Source: Microcystis panniformis FACHB-1757
GTDB lineage: Bacteria > Cyanobacteriota > Cyanobacteriia > Cyanobacteriales > Microcystaceae
NCBI RefSeq assembly: GCF_001264245.1
Contig: NZ_CP011339.1
Coordinates: 2,666,001 to 2,730,000, forward strand
Reading direction: 5' to 3'
Length of the DNA stretch: 64,000 nucleotides
Shown: piece by piece, positions 35,401 through 43,893 of the stretch
How positions within the stretch are numbered: position 1 is the first letter of the stretch
Layout of the letters: every line of letters starts with the position of its first letter
Made by a program: the position numbers and the translations under genes
Notes under the pieces: model-generated
Databases searched by the model: none
Told to the model about the DNA's origin: nothing
What the model saw: only the letters and a program-made list of their open reading frames with translations

Positions 35401-38400
35401 ATAAATGTATTGGTCGGAACCGTTACCACCGTTAAGTTTGTCCTCACCACCGCCACCAATAATGACATCATTACCAGTGCTACCGGTGATATTGTCATTC
35501 CCCCAATAGCCGTTTATTTCGATATTGTTACTGAGGAATTTGGTATTAGAGAAGTCGAGGGTATTGTCACTCCAATCACCGACGATGGTGACTTTTCCTG
35601 TTACTCCTGTCCCGTCGATGGTTTCAATGCCACTATTAACCCCAAAACTCTTGAGACCAATATCAACATTACCCGTACCTTTGGCGACGATGGTATCTGT
35701 GCCAGTGGTTCCTGTATCCGTAATGGTGTCATAGCCTTCAAAGGTATTCCACTCATTACTTTGATAGCCTGTATAAATGTATTGGTCGGAACCGTTACCA
35801 CCGTTAAGTTTGTCCTCACCACCGCCACCAATAATCAAATTATTGGCAGCATTACCGGTGATATTATCATTCCCCCAATAGCCATTGATTTGGATATTGT
35901 CACCGACAAAAGCAGTATTAGAGAAGTCGAGGGTGTTGTCACTCCAATCACCGACGATGGTGACTTTTCCTGTTACTCCTGTCCCGTCGATGGTTTCAAT
36001 GCCACTATTAACCCCAAAACTCTTGAGACCAATATCAACATTACCCGTACCTTTGGCGACGATGGTATCTGTGCCAGTGGTTCCTGTATCCGTAATGGTG
36101 TCATAGCCTTCAAAGGTATTCCACTCATTACTTTGATAGCCTGTATAAATGTATTGGTCGGAACCGTTACCACCGTTAAGTTTGTCCTCACCACCGCCAC
36201 CAATAATCAAATTATTGGCAGCATTACCGGTGATATTATCATTCCCCCAATAGCCATTGATTTGGATATTGTCACCGACAAAAGCAGTATTAGAGAAGTC
36301 GAGGGTGTTGTCACTCCAATCACCGACAATGGTGACTTTTCCTGTTACTCCTGTCCCGTCGATGGTTTCAATGCCACTATTAACCCCAAAACTCTTGAGA
36401 CCAATATCAACATTACCCGTACCTTTGGCGACGATGGTATCTGTGCCAGTGGTTCCTGTATCCGTAATGGTGTCATAGCCTTCAAAGGTATTCCACTCAT
36501 TACTTTGATAGCCTGTATAAATGTATTGGTCGGAACCGTTACCACCGTTAAGTTTGTCCTCACCACCGCCACCAATAATGACATCATTACCAGTGCTACC
36601 GGTGATATTGTCATTCCCCCAATAGCCGTTTATTTCGATATTGTTACTGAGGAATTTGGTATTAGAGAAGTCGAGGGTATTGTCACTCCAATCACCGACG
36701 ATGGTGACTTTTCCTGTTACTCCTGTCCCGTCGATGGTTTCAATGCCACTATTAACCCCAAAACTCTTGAGACCAATATCAACATTACCCGTACCTTTGG
36801 CGACGATGGTATCTGTGCCAGTGGTTCCTGTATCCGTAATGGTGTCATAGCCTTCAAAGGTATTCCACTCATTACTTTGATAGCCTGTATAAATGTATTG
36901 GTCGGAACCGTTACCACCGTTAAGTTTGTCCTCACCACCGCCACCAATAATGACATCATTACCAGTGCTACCGGTGATATTGTCATTCCCCCAATAGCCG
37001 TTTATTTCGATATTGTTACTGAGGAATTTGGTATTAGAGAAGTCGAGGGTATTGTCACTCCAATCACCGACGATGGTGACTTTTCCTGTTACTCCTGTCC
37101 CGTCGATGGTTTCAATGCCACTATTAACCCCAAAACTCTTGAGACCAATATCAACATTACCCGTACCTTTGGCGACGATGGTATCTGTGCCAGTGGTTCC
37201 TGTATCCGTAATGGTGTCATAGCCTTCAAAGGTATTCCACTCATTACTTTGATAGCCTGTATAAATGTATTGGTCGGAACCGTTACCACCGTTAAGTTTG
37301 TCCTCACCACCGCCACCAATAATGACATCATTACCAGTGCTACCGGTGATATTGTCATTCCCCCAATAGCCGTTTATTTCGATATTGTTACTGAGGAATT
37401 TGGTATTAGAGAAGTCGAGGGTATTGTCACTCCAATCACCGACGATGGTGACTTTTCCTGTTACTCCTGTCCCGTCGATGGTTTCAATGCCACTATTAAC
37501 CCCAAAACTCTTGAGACCAATATCAACATTACCCGTACCTTTGGCGACGATGGTATCTGTGCCAGTGGTTCCTGTATCCGTAATGGTGTCATAGCCTTCA
37601 AAGGTATTCCACTCATTACTTTGATAGCCTGTATAAATGTATTGGTCGGAACCGTTACCACCGTTAAGTTTGTCCTCACCACCGCCACCAATAATGACAT
37701 CATTACCAGTGCTACCGGTGATATTGTCATTCCCCCAATAGCCATTGATTTGGATATTGTCACCGACAAAAGCAGTATTAGAGAAGTCGAGGGTGTTGTC
37801 ACTCCAATCACCGACAATGGTGACTTTTCCTGTTACTCCTGTCCCGTCGATGGTTTCAATGCCACTGTTGGCGCTAAAGGAAAGAATCCCTAGGTCCACG
37901 TCTCCTGTACCCAAAGCCACAATTTTATCCACCCCGGTGGTCCCTGTATCGGTGTAGATGTCATAGCCTTGGAAACTCGACCAGCCTCCGGCTAGATTAC
38001 CGGAGACATAATAAGTGTCTGAGTCTTCACCTCCATCTAATTGGTCATTGTCTGCGCCGCCATAGAGGAGGTCATTACCAACCCCACCCGATAAATTGTC
38101 AGACCCCCAATCTCCATCGATTAGGTCATCGCCGCCGCCACCATTGAGAATATCGTTTCCCCCGTAACCCATCAGGTGTTCGGCAAGATTCGTACCTGTA
38201 ATCGTGTCGCTGGAGTTATCACCGTAAATAATGGTTTTCTGAAGATAGAAATAGTTGAGCCAACTGGCAACATCGTTAAGGCGAGCATTGGCATCGCCGT
38301 CTTCGTTGACGAGACGATTTTCTTCGATGGTAAAGCCAATATGATAGAGTCCATCGGCCACGGTATTGACTAAATTTTTGCCAAAATATTGAGTTGTCGC

Positions 38401-39678
38401 TCCGTCATTTTGCACCAGATGGTAGCCTGTTTCCTCATCCCCTTCATCATCACCGTGAAGGAGGACAAATTCTTCATAGTGATTAGTGCGAACCCATTGA
38501 TTGAGGGTGCGAATATCATCGCTGGTAATCCAGCCATCAGCAGCGATACCTGTAGCAGTAATGCCATCTACTAATAGATGGTTAAGTCCGTCGGCGGCGG
38601 CGGCTCCGGCGTTAATATCCCCCGCATTTGTCCACTTGGCTAAGCCAGTATCAATTTTGATGGTATCGACAATTTTGTCTAATCCTGTGCCAGTGGTGGA
38701 CTGATCGACGTAAAAATATGTTACCCAATCTGCTACGTCTTTTACTGTGGCATTAGCTGCACCATCTTCGTTGAGAAACCGCCCATTTTGGATCTCAAAA
38801 CCAATATGATAGATTCCGTCGGCAACAGTATTAACTAGGTTTTTTGCAAAATATGTGGTCTGAGCGCCGTCATTTTGAACTAAATGGAAGCCAGTTTCTG
38901 TTGTGCCGTCATCATCCCCATGCAGAACAATAAAAGTATTATAACGGGTGGCATCAGAGCGAATCCAATTGTTAATTTGTGCAATATCGCTTTCGGAAAT
39001 TGAACCATCGGCGGCGAGATTGTAGGTGGTAATCGCTGTTTTTAATAAATCATTCAGTCCATTGGCCGCATCAGCACCGCCAGCAATTTCTTGCCAAGGT
39101 ATATTTTGCGCTAAACCCTGATCGGCAATAATTAATTCCGTAATCCGATCAAGTCCGGTATTAGTTGTGGCCCGATCTGTATAAAATTGGGTTAGCCAAT
39201 CCGCCACCTGAGCAACTGTGGCATTGGCGTTACCATCTTCATTGACAAAGGTGCCATTTTCAATTAGGAAACCAATGTGATAAATGCCATCAAAAACCGT
39301 ATCAACTAAATTTTGGTTGCGATACTGTTGAGTCGCTCCGTCATTTTGGACTAAATGAAACCCTGTTTCTGTTGTGCCGTCATCATCGCCGTGGAGAGCA
39401 GTAAATTCTGCTAAACGGTTAGCGCGAATCCAAGCATTAATCGCAGTTACGTCACTGACAGTAAAAATGCCGTTACTAGCAACTCCAGTGGCTTGTTTGG
39501 CTTCTAAGATTAACTGATTTAATTCATTAGCCGCCGTCATTCCACCCGTAATATTTGTGCCGAGATTAGCACCAGCCAGTCCTGGATCTATGCCAATTCT
39601 TTCAACCGTTTGATCTAGTCCCGTTCCGGTTGTTCCGATTGGGTAATTTTGCACCATCGAATAAGATTTGCTTGCCAT
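32462..39678 (-). CDS. Giant RTX-like tandem-repeat protein, broken by a one-base frameshift
   Basis: Two overlapping frames (39678-35092 and 35134-32462) form one gene of about 2,405 codons if a C is restored in the run at 35129-35132. N-terminus: three modules of about 157 residues (about 15-485) with the signature ALHGDDDGTTETGFHLVQND, which I recall from secreted heme-peroxidase-like calcium-binding proteins. Next come RTX nonapeptides (GGGGDDLIDGDWGSDNLSGG), then one divergent and 13 near-identical 124-residue repeats (YIYTGYQSNEWNTFEGYDTI to IINGGGGEDKLNGG-type ends). The C-terminus (QDNILDFNTDLDTIDISGID) is a serralysin-type secretion region. No signal peptide is seen, so type I secretion is likely. 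Probably a surface or released adhesin. As sequenced, the product stops after the first two-thirds and loses the secretion signal. Confidence 0.8.
32910..37744 (-). repeat. Thirteen tandem 372-bp coding repeats
   Basis: Unit boundaries fall at 32910, 33282, 33654, 34026, 34398, 34770, 35141 and then every 372 bp to 37745. The one 371-bp step marks the frameshift. Two interchangeable variants of a block occur (NAANNLIIGG with AFVGDNIQ, and STGNDVIIGG with KFLSNNIE), giving a mosaic pattern that suggests gene conversion or unequal exchange. A fourteenth, divergent unit follows to about 38117. Confidence 0.93.
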
Positions 39679-40051
39679 AATTTTTAACTATAAAAAATAA
39701 GGTAGTTAGTGAAATAGCAACAATTGTTAGACAAGTAACGGCAAAACCGCACTAAGGCAGGTTTATCCTAAATCCAGTTAGCAAAACCCAGTTATCATCA
39801 GGGACTGCTGAAGTGGTCACTAGGAACAAGAAGGCTTGTCCACTGCACTGGATCAGGGGGATTTGGTGTTACCCTGACAATTGCGGATCGATATCCTCAC
39901 CCATACCCGAAGTCGCTCCCAACGATTGGACAGTCTCAGATGGTCGATAAGTTCTAACCGATTGTCTTGCCTCTGCTCAGACTATCGAACGAGGCTTTCC
40001 GACCTTGATAGTCCTGAGTCGGCGTTTGATAATCTAACCTTTGATGGAATC
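39679..40051. other. Upstream region of the giant gene
   Basis: About 370 bp with no convincing gene. The promoter of the giant repeat gene must lie here; no clear box is seen. Confidence 0.35.
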
Positions 40052-40297
40052 TTAGCTTATTGTAGCATTTTTTACAGATATACGGTCTGCGCTGCTTTTT
40101 CTCTCTTGGCGTTGCTCAAATAAAAATACCTGAGCTTGCGCGTAACTCAATTTAAAACTAGGCGATCGCTGCAAGCCTCTGATCAGATGGCTGACAACCG
40201 ACTCGGTGCTATCTACTTTCGTCAACTGGAGGTTGGGACGGTGGGTCAGGTGAGGAGCAATTTGGGAAGTCGTCAGGACAATTTCCCAGCTATCAAA
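40052..40297 (-). pseudogene. Gene 3' fragment, possibly DUF2079 membrane protein
   Basis: An open frame of about 82 codons without a start: FDSWEIVLTTSQIAPHLTHR, PNLQLTKVDSTESVVSHLIR and SYAQAQVFLFEQRQERKSS, ending at 40052. The TTSQIAPHLTHRP pattern recalls the C-terminal part of DUF2079 proteins. Only the tail survives, bounded upstream by repeated DNA. Confidence 0.4.
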
Positions 40298-40311
40298 GAC
40301 AACTAATATAA

Positions 40312-40439
40312 AGTAACTTTACACCTCTTTTATCACTTTTGGAAAATGCTATTCTTGTAGATGAGACAAAAGAGCTAAAAATCTTCATTGATGCCAATTG
40401 GATAATTTCAGCGCATCTTATGATAGTCTAAATCTTTTC
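40312..40439. repeat. Duplicated segment D, copy 1 (left part, interrupted by ISL3)
   Basis: Matches 42955-43084 with a few changes; the match resumes beyond the IS (41861-41893 with 43077-43109). Inside it, about 40358-40424 copies the start and upstream region of the acyltransferase gene at 28112-28177. Confidence 0.85.
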
Positions 40440-41860
40440 GGCTCTTCGGGAATTGTTATGCAAATAATTAACTTCAAATAAAATTCGATGAGAGCAACTA
40501 CGCTCAAAAGTAGCTGAAATCCATACAGGGAAGGACTTAAGGCACAAACAGGTTAATACCAAAAGATAGACAATTGAGTTAAGATTTGATATAATAGCCA
40601 AAAACGAGATTATTTTACTTATGATACTTGACAAATTTTTGAACCTAAAAGGAACCTGTATTCAAGGCTATCTACACCTAGAAAATATCGGTATAGTTTG
40701 CCGAATCGAATCGAAAAATCAAAAAGCAACCTGTCCTCGTTGTGGGTTAGAGAGCGATAAACTCCACCAAAATCATCGACATTTAGTCAAAGATTTACCA
40801 ATCTCAGGACAACCAGTGTACCTACAGGTTAATCGTCGTCAATTTAAGTGCGATAATTGTCAGAAACCCTTTAGCGAAGAGTTAGATTTTGTCGCCAAGA
40901 AACGAACCTATACGAAAAGACTAGCCGAGAATATACTCGAACAATTAAAAGAAGGAGATATTTTAAATGTTAGTCGAAGAAATGACGTAACGGAAGAAGA
41001 GATTCAAAGAATGATAGAGGACATAGCTGAAGAAATTACAGAGACAGACCTATCGAAATTAAAAAGACTAGGAATTGACGAAATCGCTCTAGTCAAAAGA
41101 CAAAAAAATTACTGTGCGGTTTTAGTAAATTTAGATACGGGAAAACTAATAGCTATTCTAGAGAAGCGAACACAAGAAGAATTGAGGGAAACGCTTACAG
41201 GGTGGGGAAAAGAGGTGTTAGAGCAAATTGAAGAAGTCAGCATAGACCTTTGGTTGCCCTATAAAAATTTAGTGAAAGAATTGATGCCATCGGCCGAGGT
41301 AGTCGCCGATAGATTCCATGTAATGAACAAATTAATCAAGAGTTAGACGAACAGAGAAAAGCAGAAAAAAGAGCGGTAGAAGCGCAGAAAAATAAAAAAC
41401 AGAAAGCGGAAAAAGAAGCGAAGCTAGAAGTTTTAAAGCGAAGTAAATATAGTCTGTTAAAAAATGAAGAAGATTTAACGGAAACTCAAAAAATCAAACT
41501 AGAAGCTATCAAAGAAAAATTCCCAAATTTGAAAAAGATGCAGGAATTAAAGGAAGAATTTAGAAAGATTTATGAAACCTCAGAGAATTCGACAGAGGGA
41601 ATGCTATCCATCTCGGAATGGTTGGCAAAATCCTCCAGTGTTTTTACCAAGAGTTGTCAAACAATCCGAAACTGGTTTGGAGAAATCATTAGTTATTTCG
41701 AGCGAAGGACAACGAATGGGGTGGTCGAGGGAATCAACAATAAACTGAAACTAATAAAACGGAGAGCCTATGGCTTGAGAAACTTTCGTAATTTTTGGGT
41801 TAGAAGTATGTTATCTTGGCATCTTGTCTGTTGATTTAGCATAAATAGTAACGAAGAGCC
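40440..41860 (+). mobile_element. ISL3-type insertion sequence (1,421 bp) with exact 8-bp duplication
   Basis: Ends GGCTCTTCGGGAATTGTTAT and, inverted, GGCTCTTCGTTACTATTTAT. Target duplication ATCTTTTC at 40432-40439 and 41861-41868. The uninterrupted target is present at 43077-43084. It carries one frameshifted transposase gene. Confidence 0.95.
40621..41834 (+). pseudogene. ISL3-family transposase, frameshifted
   Basis: The first frame (40621-41346) has the N-terminal zinc ribbon (CPRCGLESDKLHQNHRHL, then CDNCQKPF), a helix-turn-helix region and the first catalytic aspartate in LKRLGIDEIALVKRQKNYCA. It ends prematurely after VVADRFHVMNKLIKS. The second frame resumes at 41340 (ELDEQRKAEKRAVEAQK) and runs to the end, with RRTTNGVVEGINNKLKLIKR carrying the catalytic glutamate. 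Restoring four bases (ATCAATCAA in place of ATCAA near 41334) joins them as MNKLINQELDEQ. It is therefore a recent loss, and the element cannot transpose unaided unless frameshifting occurs. Confidence 0.88.
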
Positions 41861-41924
41861 ATCTTTTCTTAAAGATGGTAGTAGGAAAGAGCGGCTACCG
41901 TGAGAGAGTAGTATCCATCGTCTC

Positions 41925-42090
41925 GGTCTTGAGTGGGATGTATGGCCATTCTCATCGGATGGTGGTTTCTGTCATGTCCGACCTGTTTGGGGTGAAGATG
42001 TCTTTATGGTTAAAAGATCGCAAGGGACGCACCTTGTCAGGCGAGGACATATTACACTATCCTTATGATAGTAGTAACCTGAGCCGAAAC
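41925..42090 (+). pseudogene. IS66-type transposase fragment, copy 2
   Basis: VLSGMYGHSHRMVVSVMSDL and FGVKMSLWLKDRKGRTLSGE repeat the chimeric fragment at 31905-32100 with few changes. It runs up to the antitoxin start at 42092, so it now forms that gene's upstream region. Confidence 0.6.
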
Positions 42091-42091
42091 C

Positions 42092-42346
42092 ATGAAAACA
42101 ATTAGTTTTAAAACCCATGTAGGAGAAGATGGAACATTACAAATATCTTTACCACCTGAACTTAAAAACACAGATTTAGAAGTCACCTTAGTTGATCAGC
42201 CAATATCTCTAAAAGAAAAAGAAGAAAAAACCACATTTAGCCAATGGCAAGAAGGCTTTTTTGAAGAAGTAATTGGCGGTTGGGAAGGTGAATTATTAGT
42301 AAGAGAAAAACAGCCAGATTATGAGGAAAGAGAACAACTACTATGA
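42092..42346 (+). CDS. Antitoxin of a broken vapC pair
   Basis: 84 residues: MKTISFKTHVGEDGTLQISL, then PPELKNTDLEVTLVDQ, an AbrB-like beta-strand N-terminus, and an acidic, aromatic C-terminal half that probably binds the toxin. Its stop overlaps the toxin ATG (ATGA at 42343-42346), the classic arrangement. The frame is intact although the toxin is destroyed, as at 31504. The upstream region is an IS66 relic. Confidence 0.75.
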   Translation: MKTISFKTHVGEDGTLQISLPPELKNTDLEVTLVDQPISLKEKEEKTTFSQWQEGFFEEVIGGWEGELLVREKQPDYEEREQLL

Positions 42347-42938
42347 CTTATCTGTTAGTACAAATGTTTGTATTAAGCTACTTAATAATAGTAGTTTGGC
42401 TGTTACTCATGAGTTAGCAAAACATCAGCCAGACGAGATTTATTTATCTACTGTGGTACAATTAGAATTATATTATGGGGCTTATAAAAGCAGTAGAAAA
42501 GAGCAAAATTTAGGTTCTTCGGTTTGTGTTATGCAATGTACGGGGGTTATAAGGGATGGAACCCCTATATAGAAAAGCATTTAGCGATTTTTGTCAATTA
42601 TTTTCGATCTAGAGCGAACTAATCAATTAAATCCCTTGCCAGATAAGGATTTAGTCGATTTATGCCCCCCTATCGAACCATACCAAGTAACGAAGAGCCA
42701 AAATTTAGCGAAGCTAGAGCGTTTCTTTAATCAATTTAAGATTTTACCTTTTGACCAAAATTCTGCAAAAATTGCTGGAAGAATTCGGTCTCAATTAAAT
42801 CAATTAGGTATTCCTGTCGGTGGTTATGATTTACAAATTGCAGCTATTGCTATGGCTAATGAGTTAATTTTAATCACTCATAATATCCGTGAGTTCAGTC
42901 GTATAGATGGTTTAAAATATGAAGACTGGGAGATTTAA
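42343..42938 (+). pseudogene. vapC PIN-toxin gene disrupted by a 1-bp deletion and a MITE
   Basis: The original reads MTYLLDTNVCIKLLNNSSLA ... KEQNLAKLERFFNQFKIL ... KYEDWEI. Loss of one base at about 42358 removes the codon of the first catalytic aspartate (LLDTN) and shifts the frame. A 187-bp MITE at 42513-42699 then separates KEQNL from AKLERFF. Removing the MITE with one 8-bp repeat restores the second half exactly. Other acidic residues (GGYDLQIAAIA, THNIREFSR) are still encoded. Confidence 0.9.
42513..42699. mobile_element. ISL3-type MITE, copy 2 (187 bp), in vapC
   Basis: Ends GGTTCTTCGG and CGAAGAGCC, flanked by 8-bp duplications AAAATTTA (42505-42512 and 42700-42707). Same length as, and about 90% or more identical by eye to, 21321-21507. 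Confidence 0.93.
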
Positions 42939-42954
42939 TTATGGCTAATACTAT

Positions 42955-43109
42955 AAAATAACTTTACATTTCTTTTATCACTTTTGGAAAATGCTATCCT
43001 TGTAGATAAGACAAAAGAACTAAAAATCTCCATTGATGCCAATTGGATAATTTAAGCGCATCTTATGATAGTCTAAATCTTTTCTTAAAGATGGTAGTAG
43101 GAAAGAGCG
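42955..43109. repeat. Duplicated segment D, copy 2 (uninterrupted)
   Basis: The intact counterpart of 40312-40439 plus 41861-41893. It contains the empty ISL3 target ATCTTTTC at 43077-43084 and ends 8 bp before the methyltransferase start. Confidence 0.88.
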
Positions 43110-43116
43110 ATCGAGA

Positions 43117-43893
43117 ATGATTAAGGACAAAAATCAGCAAACCTATAGAGACCCTAGTATTGTCGGTTATTATGCCCAATTAACCGCGCTACAGCCGGCA
43201 GAAAGGACAATTTTAACTCTGCTGCAAGAGCGTTTATCGACGATGAAAATGCTTGATTTAGGGGTAGGTGCGGGACGGACTACGAAGTATTTTGCCCCTC
43301 TTGTGGGAGAATATATCGGTGTTGATTATTCTACGGAAATGATCGCCGCTTGTCGTCAAAAATTCCCCCATTTAGTCTGGCAAGTGGCTGATGCCAGAAA
43401 TCTAGAACAATTTGCGGATAATTATTTTGACTTTATTCTCTTTAGTTTTAATGGCATTGATTATATTTCCCATGCTGACCGTTTTCTAGTTTTAGAGGAA
43501 ATTAGCCGCATCGGTAAAGCGGGTGGTTATTTTTGCTTTTCTAGTCATAATCTTCAGGGAATTATCCCAGAATTCGATTGGAAAAAAAAGATTAGTTTCA
43601 ATCCTTTTAGTAGCTATGTCAATTTAGTCATCTGGGCGATTTTGCGGGTCTGTAATCCCTCTCTTAGCTACCAACAGTTATTGACTGCTGACTATGCAAT
43701 TATTCGGGATGAACCCCATAATTTTCGTCTGCAAAATTATTACGCCACACCCAAAGAACAATTAAGACAGTTAAGGTCTTACTTTCAAGATATTAAAATT
43801 TATTCTTGGAAAACCGGTCAGGAAATTAACAGCGAACAAGAGTTAAATACTAATCTTGATCATTGGCTTTATTATCTCTGTGTTCTTCCCTAA
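43117..43893 (+). CDS. SAM-dependent class I methyltransferase
   Basis: 258 residues. Motif I MLDLGVGAGRTTKYFAPLVG (about residues 48-67), the acidic strand YIGVDYSTEMIAAC, motif II-like VADARNLEQFADNYFDFILFS and post-motif FLVLEEISRIGKAGGYFCFS are typical of small-molecule methyltransferases. The substrate is unknown. The upstream region is duplicated DNA (segment D), so regulation may be borrowed. Its 3' end overlaps the uvrA 3' end tail-to-tail by 44 bp. Confidence 0.87.
   Translation: MIKDKNQQTYRDPSIVGYYAQLTALQPAERTILTLLQERLSTMKMLDLGVGAGRTTKYFAPLVGEYIGVDYSTEMIAACRQKFPHLVWQVADARNLEQFADNYFDFILFSFNGIDYISHADRFLVLEEISRIGKAGGYFCFSSHNLQGIIPEFDWKKKISFNPFSSYVNLVIWAILRVCNPSLSYQQLLTADYAIIRDEPHNFRLQNYYATPKEQLRQLRSYFQDIKIYSWKTGQEINSEQELNTNLDHWLYYLCVLP

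Noticed and set aside
32915..37893. Very long plus-strand reading frames (740 and 915 codons) opposite the giant repeat gene
   Set aside because: They arise because a 372-bp repeat divisible by three happens to lack stops on the other strand. Composition is not protein-like, and the minus frame has RTX motifs and a secretion tail.
39881..40123. 80-codon plus-strand frame
   Set aside because: Composition is arginine/serine-rich and not protein-like, and it overlaps the opposite-strand gene fragment at 40052-40297.
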